A stretch of 64,000 nt of DNA, taken from positions 310,001 through 374,000 of the forward strand of contig NZ_CANMFS010000002.1 of the NCBI RefSeq assembly GCF_947497275.1, written 5' to 3'. This document shows, piece after piece, positions 9,004-18,445 of the stretch. The translations under genes and the position numbers were made by a program. Numbering within the stretch: position 1 is the first letter of the stretch; each line of letters opens with the position of its first letter. The notes beneath the pieces were generated by a model that was given only the letters and a program-made list of their open reading frames with translations, searched no databases and was not told where the DNA came from. This DNA comes from an uncultured Sulfitobacter sp. (GTDB taxonomy: Bacteria > Pseudomonadota > Alphaproteobacteria > Rhodobacterales > Rhodobacteraceae).

Positions 9004-10349
9004 TGCCAACCGAAATCCTGATGCCCGCCCTCTCTCCGACGATGGAAGAAGGTACTTTGGCCAAATGGCTGGTCAAGGAAGGCGACACTGTATCCTCCGG
9101 CGATCTGCTTGCCGAGATCGAGACTGACAAAGCCACGATGGAATTCGAGGCGGTTGATGAAGGCACCATTGGAAAGATCCTGATCGAGGCCGGGACCGAA
9201 GGCGTCAAGGTGAACACCGCTATTGCCGTGCTGCTGGAAGAGGGCGAAAGCGCGGATGATATCGGCGATACGTCGGCACCGAAAGAGGACGAGGCGTCCG
9301 ACCCAGCACCTGCCGAAGCTTCGTCGAAAACCGAACCAGCGGCCGGATACGGGCGTGGCGAAACAGATGCGTCGGACGACACGAAGAAAGCCCCGGCTGC
9401 GGGCACGGATGAAAAGGGCGATCGCATTTTCGCGTCACCGCTTGCGCGCCGGATCGCCGCTCAGAAAGGTCTGGATCTGTCCGGGATCAAAGGCTCCGGT
9501 CCGCGTAGCCGCATCGTGAAAGCCGATGTAGAGGGGCAAAGCAAATCGGATGTGCCGACGGCGACGGCGCAGGAGGCAAAGGAAGCCAAAGCATCCAGCC
9601 CCGCTGCCATGTCGCCGGGTCCGTCCGCCGACGCGGTGGCCAAGATGTACGAAGGCCGCGATTATACCGAAATTAAACTCGACGGGATGCGCAAAACGAT
9701 TGCCGCCCGCCTGACGGAAGCCAAGCAAACCGTGCCGCATTTCTACTTGCGCCGTGATATCCAGCTTGATGCGCTGATGGCGTTCAGGGCGCAGCTGAAC
9801 AAGCAACTTGAGCCGCGGGGTGTGAAGCTGTCGGTCAACGATTTCATCATCAAGGCCTGCGCGCTGGCCCTGCAACAGGTGCCAACGGCGAATGCTGTGT
9901 GGGCGGGCGACCGGATCTTGCAGCTTACCCCATCTGACGTCGCGGTGGCGGTGGCCATCGACGGTGGGTTGTTCACGCCGGTGCTGCGCGACGCGCACCA
10001 CAAGTCGCTCTCAACCCTCAGCGCGGAGATGAAGGATCTCGCGGGGCGTGCCCGCGACCGCAAGCTGAGCCCGCAGGAATACCAAGGAGGCAGCTTTGCG
10101 ATCTCGAACCTTGGCATGTTCGGCATCGACAATTTCGACGCGGTGATCAATCCACCACACGGTGCGATCCTCGCCGTCGGTGCGGGTGTGAAAAAGCCGG
10201 TTGTGGGCAAGGATGGCGAGTTGTCCGTCGCGACTGTAATGTCCGTGACCCTGTCGGTCGATCACCGGGTTATCGACGGTGCGCTTGGCGCAGAATTGCT
10301 CGGAGCGATCAAGGACAATCTCGAAGCGCCGATGACCATGCTCGCTTGA
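9003..10349 (+). CDS. pdhC: Pyruvate dehydrogenase E2 (dihydrolipoyl acetyltransferase)
   Basis: A 448-residue E2. It has one N-terminal lipoyl domain (lysine in ETDKATME), an acidic A/P/E-rich linker, a peripheral subunit-binding domain at about residues 140-175 ([19 protein letters not shown]...GPRSRI), a second linker, and the catalytic acyltransferase core ending with the active-site motif [16 protein letters not shown]. It transfers acetyl groups from lipoamide to CoA and forms the core of the complex. The start is the ATG overlapping the stop of the small upstream gene. No lpd (E3) gene is present in the window. Confidence 0.97.
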   Translation: MPTEILMPALSPTMEEGTLAKWLVKEGDTVSSGDLLAEIETDKATMEFEAVDEGTIGKILIEAGTEGVKVNTAIAVLLEEGESADDIGDTSAPKEDEASDPAPAEASSKTEPAAGYGRGETDASDDTKKAPAAGTDEKGDRIFASPLARRIAAQKGLDLSGIKGSGPRSRIVKADVEGQSKSDVPTATAQEAKEAKASSPAAMSPGPSADAVAKMYEGRDYTEIKLDGMRKTIAARLTEAKQTVPHFYLRRDIQLDALMAFRAQLNKQLEPRGVKLSVNDFIIKACALALQQVPTANAVWAGDRILQLTPSDVAVAVAIDGGLFTPVLRDAHHKSLSTLSAEMKDLAGRARDRKLSPQEYQGGSFAISNLGMFGIDNFDAVINPPHGAILAVGAGVKKPVVGKDGELSVATVMSVTLSVDHRVIDGALGAELLGAIKDNLEAPMTMLA

Positions 10350-10469
10350 TCACCGTTAAGGTCGCCCCGCGTTGCGTTGCCCAGCAATTACAGGGCAATC
10401 TTGCGTAAACAAGACGGCCCCGAAGGTTTCCGTCTGGTCGCATATTCGGTTAATCCAAGTCAGTGCCCC

Positions 10470-10521
10470 CGGACCGTGGGATAACACTATGATGGGCGCG
10501 TTCTATTCGTCCCACGGTCCG
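10470..10521. repeat. 12-bp perfect inverted repeat at the 3' end of cysE
   Basis: CGGACCGTGGGA (10470-10481) and TCCCACGGTCCG (10510-10521) are separated by 28 bp. One arm lies within the last codons of cysE (G-P-W-D-E). There is no T run, so it is not a classic terminator. It could fold at the end of the cysE mRNA and protect or terminate it. Confidence 0.6.
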
Positions 10522-11315
10522 AGCATGTGATTCATCGAGATTGCAGGCTGGTCACATCCCGCCTCACCTACGATGCGCGCGGGAATGCCCGCTACGGTCT
10601 TGCACGCGGGAACAGAGTCGAGCACGACGGATCCGGCGGCGATACGGCTGCAATGACCGATCGTGATATTGCCAAGCACTTTTGCCCCCGCTCCGATCAG
10701 GACGCCATCGCCGATCTTCGGATGCCGGTCCTCTTCTTCCTTGCCGGTCCCGCCAAGGGTCACGGAATGCAGCATCGACACATTGTCACCGACAACGGCG
10801 GTTTCGCCGATCACGACAGAGTGGGCGTGGTCGATCATGATACCCTTGCCGATCCGCGCCGCCGGATGGATATCGACACCGAAAATCTCCGACACCCGCA
10901 TCTGCACGAAATAAGCCAGATCGTATTTCTTTTGAACCCAAAGATAATGCGCAACGCGGTAGGCCTGCACGGCTTGATAGCCCTTGAAATACAGAATCGG
11001 TTGCAACAGACGGTGGCAGGCCGGGTCACGCTCGTAGATTGCCAGGAGATCGGCGCGCGCGGCATTCACCAACGATGGATCGTCCGCATAGGCATCATCG
11101 ACCACCTCACGCACCACCATCATCGACATCTCGTTCGACGACAGCTTTGCCGCCATGCGGTAGCTCAATGCCCTGCCCAGTGAAGGATGATGCAGGATGG
11201 TTGCGTGGACGAAGCCACCGATCAGCGGTTCATCGGCCACGGCCGTTTCCGCGTCGTGTTTGATACGCTCCCAAACGGGATCGACGGAGGCAATGTTCGG
11301 TTTCGGGTTAGCCAT
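10503..11315 (-). CDS. cysE: Serine O-acetyltransferase
   Basis: A 270-residue enzyme of the left-handed beta-helix acyltransferase family. The N-terminal helical SATase domain spans about residues 10-140. The hexapeptide-repeat domain carries IHPAARIGKGIMIDHAHSVVIGETAVVGDNV, with the catalytic histidine in DHAH, and a downstream HSVTLGGTGK and RHPKIGDGV. It makes O-acetylserine from serine and acetyl-CoA, the first step of cysteine synthesis. The ATG at 11315 has AGGAG 8 bp upstream. A GTG 21 bp further upstream covers the ribosome-binding site and is rejected as the start. The gene borders the GTA cluster. Confidence 0.95.
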   Translation of the reverse strand: MANPKPNIASVDPVWERIKHDAETAVADEPLIGGFVHATILHHPSLGRALSYRMAAKLSSNEMSMMVVREVVDDAYADDPSLVNAARADLLAIYERDPACHRLLQPILYFKGYQAVQAYRVAHYLWVQKKYDLAYFVQMRVSEIFGVDIHPAARIGKGIMIDHAHSVVIGETAVVGDNVSMLHSVTLGGTGKEEEDRHPKIGDGVLIGAGAKVLGNITIGHCSRIAAGSVVLDSVPACKTVAGIPARIVGEAGCDQPAISMNHMLGPWDE

Positions 11316-11389
11316 GACTGCAGCTCCTTTTCGCACTTACCTCTTCTATTTAGCACGCGGTCACGAAACGCAAACACGAAGAGCCGCAA

Positions 11390-11683
11390 TTATCGGCCCA
11401 TAGGTGCCCTGCAGTCAATGGATTGCAGGACCAAGTGATAGCATCCGCGCAAGGATGGATCGTGCGGCGCGCTGTCATCCGCCTGCGCACAAGCAAGAGC
11501 GGCGGCGCGCAGGCTGCCGTCGCCCCACAGCGGATGCAGTTTGCGCAGACGCTTTACGTATTTATCCGCCGCATGTGCACGCATCAGCAGACCGTCGCTA
11601 AAGGCACGGCGCGCGGGCGGCGGCACCATCTGCACCGCGCGCGCAGCGTGGTGCAGATCCATCAGACCGATCCGCCGCATCAA
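11390..11683 (-). CDS. Small GTA-linked protein (DUF7742-like)
   Basis: A 97-residue protein whose start overlaps the end of the GTA tail-tip gene by 4 bp, so it is the last gene of the GTA operon. The pattern (LMDLHHAARAVQMVPPPARRAF..., ADKYVKRLRKLHPLWGDGSLRAAAL) matches my memory of small proteins found at this place in Rhodobacterales genomes (DUF7742-like). No catalytic motif is visible. The two C-terminal cysteines are separated by 15 residues. Its role in GTA particles or their release is unknown. Confidence 0.65.
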   Translation of the reverse strand: MMRRIGLMDLHHAARAVQMVPPPARRAFSDGLLMRAHAADKYVKRLRKLHPLWGDGSLRAAALACAQADDSAPHDPSLRGCYHLVLQSIDCRAPMGR

Positions 11684-14600
11684 ATCGCGATGGAAAGTTG
11701 CTGCGACAGACCCGCCCCGTAGGTGGCGGAGATCTGGGCAACCTCTACCGCAACTTCGCCGGAAGCCCCGTCAGATGCCTGTCGTTGGGCGGAATAGGTG
11801 TACTCCGGCTGTGAAACAATGACCTCGCGCAGGGTCTCGCCGTCTTTCAGAATCCGCAGCAGATAGCTCTCGCTTTCCTCTCCCAGAGGCACTTCCGGAC
11901 CTTCCCAATCATCGCCGTCGATGCGCGTTCTTCTGATCCAGCCGAACGTGATATCGCCATCCGACCGCCGCGTCGCCGCTAGGTGCGCTGGCGCATAGGG
12001 GCGTAATCCGTTGCCGTCAAACGCTCGCTGCAGTTGCCGATAAGACGGATCGCTGACGGCCCGCTGGGCCGGTCCGATCCGGTAGTATTGCGCGACCCGG
12101 CGCAGGTTCCGCCCCAGCTCGATTTGCTGCGGTACACCGTTGAGCAACACGAACTGCGATCCCGCCGGCCACACACCGGGGATCAACCCGTCCGACCCCG
12201 CCTGCCCGCGCAAACGCCCGCCCAGCAGGTAGGTCCCCGGTGCCAGAAGCTCGGCGCGCCGAAACTGGAACACCTCCCAATTGTCCGAACTGCCGTCCCC
12301 GATCGCTGCCAGATTCGCCCCGCTCAGAAGCGCCTGTTCCGTCACAGTTTCCAAACGACCGGATACCAGCCTGACCTCCAGATCATCGCCCCGATCAATC
12401 AAGCCAGCGGCTGCCGCGCGCAGGGGCGAGCGCGTGACCCCGATGGTCGCGCGGATTGGCAGGACCGTGTTGATACCGAAATCCTGCTCCGTCTGGCTGC
12501 TATAGAGCGCGACACTCCCCGGCCAGGGCATCGCAGTTGCGGCGATATAGGGGGCGAAAGGCACCTCATCGCCTTTCAGCAAAGGCAGGTCGAGGAACAG
12601 CGGCAGGACCGGAACCGGCGCTACGAAGGGCCGCAAACGCACCTGATCGTCCTCCATCGGTGCGGCCTCGTAAATCTGCGGGTCGACGCGCACGGCTTCG
12701 ATCTGCTGAAACTCCGCTTGATCAACCCGGTCCACACGGTAGAGCGATGGCCCCTCGTTCTGATCCGCTGGCAGACGCACGACGTCGCCGGCCCGCACCG
12801 AAAGCTTTGATGGCGGTAGTGCAAATTGCACGGTGTCGCGCGCAATGCGTGCCTCGTTGAGCCATCTCTCGGCGACCTGACGGCCCTCGGCGCGGGTGAG
12901 CATCATCGTGAATTCCGTGGCAGAGACCGCATGGGTACGCTCATCCGGCAGCACCGCTTCTTCGGTGATGACCTCGTAATTCGCGTCCGCCTGTATGAAA
13001 CGGACCCGCACGCGCCCCGACAGCGCAGCTTCGGCTTCACGTGTCTGGACAAGCGTGCCGTCAATCTCGCTACTGACTGCAAAGGTGTCGGGATCCAAAG
13101 CGGTGTCGCGCAATCCGTCCCGCATCCTGAAAACCAGCGTTCCATCGCGTTCGACAGCGTCAAAGCCGTATCGCACCATCAAAGGCTGCAAGGACGCGCG
13201 CGCGTCACCAACCTCTGCCACCCCATACCCACGGACAACGCCGTATAGCGTCGTGGTATCGTAGGATTCCACCCCCGCCCGGCGGCAGATCTCGCCGACG
13301 ACAGAGGCAAGACTGCGCGAGGATACACGCCCGTTCAGCCAATGGCCCCGCGCGTAGGCGTCGCCGTCGCTCCACAGATCACGGTTGCCGGGAAAGAATG
13401 GATAGGGTCGCACATCCCATGCCCAGACAAACGCGCGCCGCATGTCGACCATCGGGCCTTCGTATTCGATGCCCTGCGGATTGTTCTCGGGTTTCGCCCA
13501 ATAGTCGATCATCGCACGCAGGTATTGCATCTGCATATAGTCATCGCGCGAACCGTCGGAATACTGTGGCAAACGGCTTTCGGAAGATTTTGCATCCAGA
13601 AACTTGTTCGGCTGGTTGGTGCCCTTGTCGATGGCCGCGCATCCGTATTCGGTGAACCACACCGGCTTGAGCCCGGGCACCCAGCCGGTCGGCGTGTTCT
13701 GCCGCGCGCCGTTTATCCGATCATAATGCAGATTACCCCACCAGTTGCGTATATCCTTGTAGCGATAGATCCAGGGCTCGTTATGTGCACCATCGGTGAT
13801 CGGCGTGCGGATCTGCGCCTCGCGCTCTTCGGGCGCTGCATAATACCAGTCATACCCTTCACCGCCCTCGATATTCGATTTCAGGTAATCGAGGTTATAA
13901 ATTGAATCCCACTCCTGTGCGTCGCGGTGCGCGGTGCCTTCGCGCCAATCGGACAGCGGCATATAGTTGTCGATCCCAATGAAATCGATCTGCGGATCCG
14001 CCCAAAGCGGATCAAGGTGAAACAGGCGGTCGCCACTGCCATCGAGGGGCTGGAATCCGAAATACTCGCTCCAGTCGGCTGCATAACTGATTTTCGTCTG
14101 GCCTCCCACCAGCGCGCGCACCTCGGTGGCCAGCGCGCGCAGGGCATCCACCGCCGGAAAGACGTTGCGCGCGCTGCGAATGCGGGTGATGCCGCGCAAT
14201 TCCGATCCGATGCAGAAGGAATCGACGCCACCCGCCGCATGACACAGGGCCGCGTAGTGCAGGATGAAGCGCGACAGCGTCCATTCATCCGGGCCTGTAT
14301 AACTGACGACGCCATCCTCCATCGTGAAATCCGCGGCCGTGACAGTCCCGAAGAATGTGGCAACTTCATCGGCGGCGGCTGGTGTTGCGTCCGTGGAGCC
14401 GGCCTGTCCGGGCGCACGTTCAGTCGTGATCCGACCGCGCCACGGCAGCGCCGGTTGTCCCTGCCCGCCGGTGTAGGGATTGGGCAGATCATTGCCGTCA
14501 AGCTGGTCCATCAGGATGAAGGGATAGAACATCACGGCCTTGCCCTGGGCATTCATCGCCTGGATCGCTTCGATAACCGATGCGTCGGCAGGCGTACCGC

Positions 14601-15612
14601 CATAGATCGGGCGCCCGTCGGCCCCGCGCGTGATAACTTCCGCCGCGCTGCGCGGCAGTTCCGAAACGCGCCACGGCATCTCGTCGCCGTCTATCTCCGT
14701 ATCTTCGACCTTGGGACGCACGGTACATTCAGCAATCCGCAAGTCGGAGCCGAACCAGGACACGACAAGCGACGCGGCCTTCAGTTCGGGAAGCTCTTCT
14801 GTCAGTGCCTCCAGCGATGTCAGGAAATCGGTCTTTCCCGACGGCGAATTGATGTTGGCGCTCCAACGCGCGTTGTTGTCGCCTTCGTAGCTGACAGGTG
14901 TCGTCGCAAGCGAGTACTCTCCGGTTCCCGGAATGAGCGCGACCCCCTCCACACCGTAGCTCAGAGCGTGCGACGCGCCGGGTGCGCCGCGTTGCTCGGG
15001 CCGGATCACTTCGAACGAGAACTGCGGCACACGGTTGCCGAAACGCTGCAACGCCAGTGCCTCGATGACGACGTAGGCCGTCCCGCGATAGGCCGGCACC
15101 ATGCCCGCGCCCTCGATCGCCTCGATCAGCGGATCGGGCGATTGCGATGCACTGCCGGTATAGACCCGCATGTTCAGGCTATCGGGCGCAATCTCTTCAC
15201 CATCGGCCCAAACACGCCCAACGCTTGTGATCTCGCCTTCGCACAGCGCAATCGCCAAATTGACCGAATAGCTGTATTGCGAGGTGCGCGGCTCCGGGCT
15301 GCCGCCCTTGCCGCCGCCGCTGTTCGTGACGACTTCCTCGAAGTCGGACGCCCAGATCACTTGCCCGCCCAACCTGAGCCGCCCGTAGATCCGGTTGACA
15401 GGATCGCCCTCGCCGGCGCTGGTCAGACGGAATCGGTCGACCTTGCCCGTCTCCACCGCCTGCCCGCCGGACCCAAGTATCTTTTGATCGACGACGCGCC
15501 CCAATGTCGCGCCAACGGCACGCCCCACGGCGACGGACGAGATTCCCGCCACCGTGCCCCCGATCGAGCCGCCTACAGCCGCACCCGCTGCTGAAAATAA
15601 TATCGTCGCCAT
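11680..15612 (-). CDS. GTA tail-tip / host-specificity protein (RcGTA gp15, rcc01698-like)
   Basis: A 1310-residue protein, the largest in the cluster. It starts with a glycine/alanine-rich hydrophobic stretch (AAGAAVGGSIGGTVAG) typical of tail-tip proteins. A central TIM-barrel-like GTA domain follows (about residues 430-740, rich in W, D and Y, with FIGIDNYMPLSDWR and PVWFTEYGCAAIDKGTNQPNKF). The C-terminal half is a phage-tail/fibronectin-like region. In Rhodobacter capsulatus the homologue forms the distal tail fibre base and is needed for recipient binding. The ATG forms a 4-bp ATGA overlap with the preceding peptidase gene and has GAGGAGG upstream. A longer reading to 15663 is rejected. 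Confidence 0.95.
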   Translation of the reverse strand: MATILFSAAGAAVGGSIGGTVAGISSVAVGRAVGATLGRVVDQKILGSGGQAVETGKVDRFRLTSAGEGDPVNRIYGRLRLGGQVIWASDFEEVVTNSGGGKGGSPEPRTSQYSYSVNLAIALCEGEITSVGRVWADGEEIAPDSLNMRVYTGSASQSPDPLIEAIEGAGMVPAYRGTAYVVIEALALQRFGNRVPQFSFEVIRPEQRGAPGASHALSYGVEGVALIPGTGEYSLATTPVSYEGDNNARWSANINSPSGKTDFLTSLEALTEELPELKAASLVVSWFGSDLRIAECTVRPKVEDTEIDGDEMPWRVSELPRSAAEVITRGADGRPIYGGTPADASVIEAIQAMNAQGKAVMFYPFILMDQLDGNDLPNPYTGGQGQPALPWRGRITTERAPGQAGSTDATPAAADEVATFFGTVTAADFTMEDGVVSYTGPDEWTLSRFILHYAALCHAAGGVDSFCIGSELRGITRIRSARNVFPAVDALRALATEVRALVGGQTKISYAADWSEYFGFQPLDGSGDRLFHLDPLWADPQIDFIGIDNYMPLSDWREGTAHRDAQEWDSIYNLDYLKSNIEGGEGYDWYYAAPEEREAQIRTPITDGAHNEPWIYRYKDIRNWWGNLHYDRINGARQNTPTGWVPGLKPVWFTEYGCAAIDKGTNQPNKFLDAKSSESRLPQYSDGSRDDYMQMQYLRAMIDYWAKPENNPQGIEYEGPMVDMRRAFVWAWDVRPYPFFPGNRDLWSDGDAYARGHWLNGRVSSRSLASVVGEICRRAGVESYDTTTLYGVVRGYGVAEVGDARASLQPLMVRYGFDAVERDGTLVFRMRDGLRDTALDPDTFAVSSEIDGTLVQTREAEAALSGRVRVRFIQADANYEVITEEAVLPDERTHAVSATEFTMMLTRAEGRQVAERWLNEARIARDTVQFALPPSKLSVRAGDVVRLPADQNEGPSLYRVDRVDQAEFQQIEAVRVDPQIYEAAPMEDDQVRLRPFVAPVPVLPLFLDLPLLKGDEVPFAPYIAATAMPWPGSVALYSSQTEQDFGINTVLPIRATIGVTRSPLRAAAAGLIDRGDDLEVRLVSGRLETVTEQALLSGANLAAIGDGSSDNWEVFQFRRAELLAPGTYLLGGRLRGQAGSDGLIPGVWPAGSQFVLLNGVPQQIELGRNLRRVAQYYRIGPAQRAVSDPSYRQLQRAFDGNGLRPYAPAHLAATRRSDGDITFGWIRRTRIDGDDWEGPEVPLGEESESYLLRILKDGETLREVIVSQPEYTYSAQRQASDGASGEVAVEVAQISATYGAGLSQQLSIAI

Positions 15613-16052
15613 CAGGTAACCTCCTCGGGAAATTCGAAACACGCCACAATGCGTCGGTGCCACGGTACGCTCAGAGGGCTTTCCACCACGCCGTGACCGG
15701 AATAGGCATGGATGAACCGGGGCCGGTCATCGGTTTGCGAGAGCAAGCCAAGATGCTTTGCCACGGATCCCTGACGCATCCGGAACAGCACAACATCACC
15801 GGGTTGCATGGCGCCGACGGGTTTCGCCGTCAGGTGCCGCAGAGCCGCCGCCCAAAGCCGCTCTTCGCCCTGCGGTTCAGACCAATCCATCGAATAGGCC
15901 GGTATCGCTTCGGGCTCGCGGCCATAGATTTCGCGCCAGACACCGCGCACCAGCCCCAGACAATCACAGCCCGCGCCCTTGGTGGAGGTCTGATGCACGT
16001 AGGGCGTGCCGACCCAGCCGCGCGCAGCGGCGATCAGATCCGCACGGATCAC
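15612..16052 (-). CDS. GTA NlpC/P60 family cell wall peptidase (RcGTA gp14)
   Basis: A 146-residue NlpC/P60 peptidase. The catalytic cysteine sits in GAGCDCLGLVRGVWREIYG (about residue 29) and the catalytic histidine in VAKHLGLL (about residue 100). The protein is a tail component that cuts the recipient's peptidoglycan so that DNA can pass. It overlaps its neighbours on both sides by 4 bp, as expected for the tail module of this operon. Confidence 0.95.
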   Translation of the reverse strand: MIRADLIAAARGWVGTPYVHQTSTKGAGCDCLGLVRGVWREIYGREPEAIPAYSMDWSEPQGEERLWAAALRHLTAKPVGAMQPGDVVLFRMRQGSVAKHLGLLSQTDDRPRFIHAYSGHGVVESPLSVPWHRRIVACFEFPEEVT

Positions 16053-16936
16053 CGGAGCGATCCGCCAGTGTTCGATTTGCTGCTCGCCGGAATGGACACC
16101 ACCCAGTCTTCACCGGGCACATCCGGAAAGCCCTGATAGTTGTCGAAATTATTGAACTTCAGCCGACAGGTTTCCGTGCGCTTGTCACATCCCGCGACCA
16201 GCCGTACCTGCGTGCCAGTCTCGACCGGCCCGCGCAGCGGCTCCCACAACTCGACAATGCGCTTATTGTCTTCGATACGGTCGCTCCGGATCGTCCCCCA
16301 AAGATCTGCGCCCGGACCGGTCAGGATCTCGAGACGTCCCCGCGTAAACCAATCCGCATCGAAAGACAGGAAATTATCCCACACAAACTGCCGTGCGTTC
16401 TTTACCATGTCGACAGGCAACGCGTGCACATAACCGTCGCGCCCCAGATCGAAGCGGCACGAGGTATCGCCCAGCACAGCAGTACACGGTTTCTGATAGA
16501 CCCGCCCCAGCGGACGGTTCAACGCTTCGGTCAGCCCGCGCAATTCCGCACGGAAGGCACCGTTTGTCCGCGTCAGCTCCCCGATGGAGCCGCGAAAATT
16601 CAGCCAGTGCTGGGACGGATCAGCCCAGTTCACCAGCCACGCGCGCACGTCCGCGCCGTCAAAGCGCCCCTGCTCGATCTCATCCTCGCGCAGCGACGCA
16701 TCGCTCAGCGCACCCAGGGCTTCGGTGTTGTCCACCGACAGGCCCGTCGACTGCGCAAGCGCAAGCGCGCTCAGCCCGGTATCCGCACGAAAGGTGATGC
16801 CCGCGAAGGACAGTGGCAGATCGTGATCGGTGAAGGCAAACACCTTGCCATCGCGGCGGGTGATCGCCCAGGCGTGGCACACGGTGGTCGGACCGCCCTT
16901 CAGGTGTGCCGCCAGCTCTGCATTGAAATCAACCAT
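16049..16936 (-). CDS. GTA DUF2163 / phage BR0599-type tail protein (RcGTA gp13)
   Basis: A 295-residue protein with the DUF2163 N-terminal region (ITRRDGKVFAFTDHDLPLSF, ADTGLSALALAQSTGLSVDNTEALGALSDASLREDEI). The C-terminal BR0599-like domain has CTAVLGDTSCRFDLGRDGYV and a CDKRTETCRLKFNN zinc- or iron-binding-like cysteine pair. In the R. capsulatus GTA structure the homologue belongs to the tail tip (hub and megatron region). The ATG overlaps the stop of gp12; a GTG one codon earlier is also possible. Confidence 0.93.
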   Translation of the reverse strand: MVDFNAELAAHLKGGPTTVCHAWAITRRDGKVFAFTDHDLPLSFAGITFRADTGLSALALAQSTGLSVDNTEALGALSDASLREDEIEQGRFDGADVRAWLVNWADPSQHWLNFRGSIGELTRTNGAFRAELRGLTEALNRPLGRVYQKPCTAVLGDTSCRFDLGRDGYVHALPVDMVKNARQFVWDNFLSFDADWFTRGRLEILTGPGADLWGTIRSDRIEDNKRIVELWEPLRGPVETGTQVRLVAGCDKRTETCRLKFNNFDNYQGFPDVPGEDWVVSIPASSKSNTGGSLR

Positions 16937-17568
16937 CACACGCGCACCTCGCGGATCGGAATATCCGGCACCTGCCCGGCCTGAAAACTTGCGATGTTGG
17001 TCAGGATCCTGTCGCTGTCAAAACGCACCGGCACATCGAATTCGTAGCCCGCGTACACCCGCGTGTCGGGATCGGGCGGATGATTGAACACGATCATTCC
17101 GCTCTTTGAGTTCAGTGTGTAATCGATCGTCTCACGCTTTTCGTCCTGCTCCACCATAACCAGGACGCTGCCGACCACCGGTTTGGTGATGGGCCGCGCA
17201 TAGGCATGACCGCCGGACCGGTACGTCTTGATGATCTGGAACTGCGTCCGCGTACCATCGCCGGTGCCGATGTCCTGATCGTCATAGGCAATGGCCGCCG
17301 ACGGGCGGCTCGATTTATAGTCTGACCAATCCTTCCAGCGGAAACCGAACATTTGTCCGAACCGAGCCTCATAAAAGGCGATGACCCGCTCGATGTCATC
17401 GAGCGACCGCATGCCCAACCCCGCGTCATAGACCCGGCGCGAATGCGCCCAGGGCGTGTTGCGCTCTTCATAGCCATTGGCAAGCGTGACGACATCGACC
17501 CGGCGCTGCGGACCGCCCAACGCGCCGAAACTCAAATCCGGCGGAAACAGAACCTCGTGAAAATTCAT
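16936..17568 (-). CDS. GTA DUF2460 distal tail protein (RcGTA gp12)
   Basis: A 210-residue DUF2460 protein. The family hallmark is the N-terminal FHEVLFPPDLSFGALGGPQRRVDVVTLANGYEERN followed by WAHSRRVYDAGLGMRSLDDIERVIAFYEARFGQMFGFRWKDWSDYKS. These proteins form the distal tail ring that links tube and tip. Neighbours and order are as in R. capsulatus. Confidence 0.95.
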   Translation of the reverse strand: MNFHEVLFPPDLSFGALGGPQRRVDVVTLANGYEERNTPWAHSRRVYDAGLGMRSLDDIERVIAFYEARFGQMFGFRWKDWSDYKSSRPSAAIAYDDQDIGTGDGTRTQFQIIKTYRSGGHAYARPITKPVVGSVLVMVEQDEKRETIDYTLNSKSGMIVFNHPPDPDTRVYAGYEFDVPVRFDSDRILTNIASFQAGQVPDIPIREVRV

Positions 17569-17583
17569 CTCTCATCCCCTCGC

Positions 17584-18243
17584 TTAACGGTTTTTCTGAC
17601 CGGCGCTCAGCGCGCGGGTCATCTGTGCGGCGATTTGGGCGCGAGATCGCTGAAAGCTCGCCGCATCGGGGGTGGAGATGTTCATCACCACCGTCGGCGC
17701 ACCGCCGCTCCCGCCTGCGCGCACACCAAGCTTGCCATCAGGGCCGCGCGCCAGCGGCATGATCGCCTCCGGTCCCGCTTCGCCCATTACGCCCATGCCG
17801 CCCCGCATACCGAAATGCGTCGCCTGGCTGACCACACCGCCATCGGCAAAGGGCATCACACGCCCCTGGCTGAACGGCGCGCCTTTCGCAAAGGGCAGTA
17901 TCCCCTGCACCAGTCCCGTGACCCCTTGCGTGATCATCCCCCCGAAGTGATCGGTCACTGGCTTGACCGCGGCACTGTAGGCCGAGCGCGACAGCGATTG
18001 CGCCACCGTTGTCAGAGCATCCGAGAGCTTCATACCGTCGAAAACGACACCGTCGAACGCCTTGCGCAACCCGCGGCTGAGCCCGCGCTCCAGCGCGGCT
18101 ACGTCCTTGCCCGTCCCAGCCAGCGATGTCCGCATCCGGCGCAATTCGCTGTCGAAGCCGGACACCAGAACGCTGGTCTGTCCCAACGTCTGGTTGAGCG
18201 ATTGCGCATCCGTCCCGAGCGCGTCAATGGTTTCGTCATCCAT
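17584..18243 (-). CDS. GTA tail tape-measure protein (RcGTA gp11)
   Basis: A 219-residue short tape-measure protein, consistent with the short tail of GTA particles. It has an N-terminal helical part (DDETIDALGTDAQSLNQTLGQT), a hydrophobic/amphipathic middle with glycine-rich segments (FGGMITQGVTGLVQGILPFAKG) and a QRSRAQIAAQMTRAL C-terminus. The FADGGVVSQATHFGMRGG...GEAGPEAIMPL pattern is a common tape-measure C-terminal signature. The start overlaps the small chaperone gene by 8 bp. Confidence 0.93.
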   Translation of the reverse strand: MDDETIDALGTDAQSLNQTLGQTSVLVSGFDSELRRMRTSLAGTGKDVAALERGLSRGLRKAFDGVVFDGMKLSDALTTVAQSLSRSAYSAAVKPVTDHFGGMITQGVTGLVQGILPFAKGAPFSQGRVMPFADGGVVSQATHFGMRGGMGVMGEAGPEAIMPLARGPDGKLGVRAGGSGGAPTVVMNISTPDAASFQRSRAQIAAQMTRALSAGQKNR

Positions 18244-18445
18244 GATCGTGATCCTTTTGCTTGTCCGGATAGGCCGCCATCAGCGCATCCAGTCCTCCGC
18301 TCAGCAGCGGCGCCGTACCGCCGCCGCCTGCCCCCAGCATCAGCTGCAGCTCTGCGGGTGTCAGTGCCCAGAACGCGTCCGGCGTCAGCCTGAGCCCGTG
18401 AAATCCCGCCCGCATCAGCGCCGGCCAGTCGAAACCGGCCCTCAC
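18236..18445 (-). CDS. GTA tail assembly chaperone-like protein (RcGTA gp10.1, DUF2376-type)
   Basis: A 69-residue protein with the pattern DWPALMRAGFHGLRLTPDAFWALTPAELQLMLG, the DUF2376/phage tail assembly chaperone signature, and a charged C-terminus (DKQKDHDHG). The GTG start overlaps the stop of gp10 by 4 bp. In siphoviruses such genes sit just before the tape measure and chaperone it, and the position here agrees. Confidence 0.85.
   Translation of the reverse strand: MRAGFDWPALMRAGFHGLRLTPDAFWALTPAELQLMLGAGGGGTAPLLSGGLDALMAAYPDKQKDHDHG

Noticed and set aside
10412..10435. Possible terminator after pdhC (AGACGG/CCGTCT)
   Set aside because: A six-base stem with a 12-nt loop and no T run is too weak to call.
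13927..15594. A 555-codon open frame on the plus strand opposite the GTA tail-tip gene
   Set aside because: It is antisense to a clearly conserved gene, has arginine/histidine-rich composition typical of reversed GC-rich coding DNA and no family motif.
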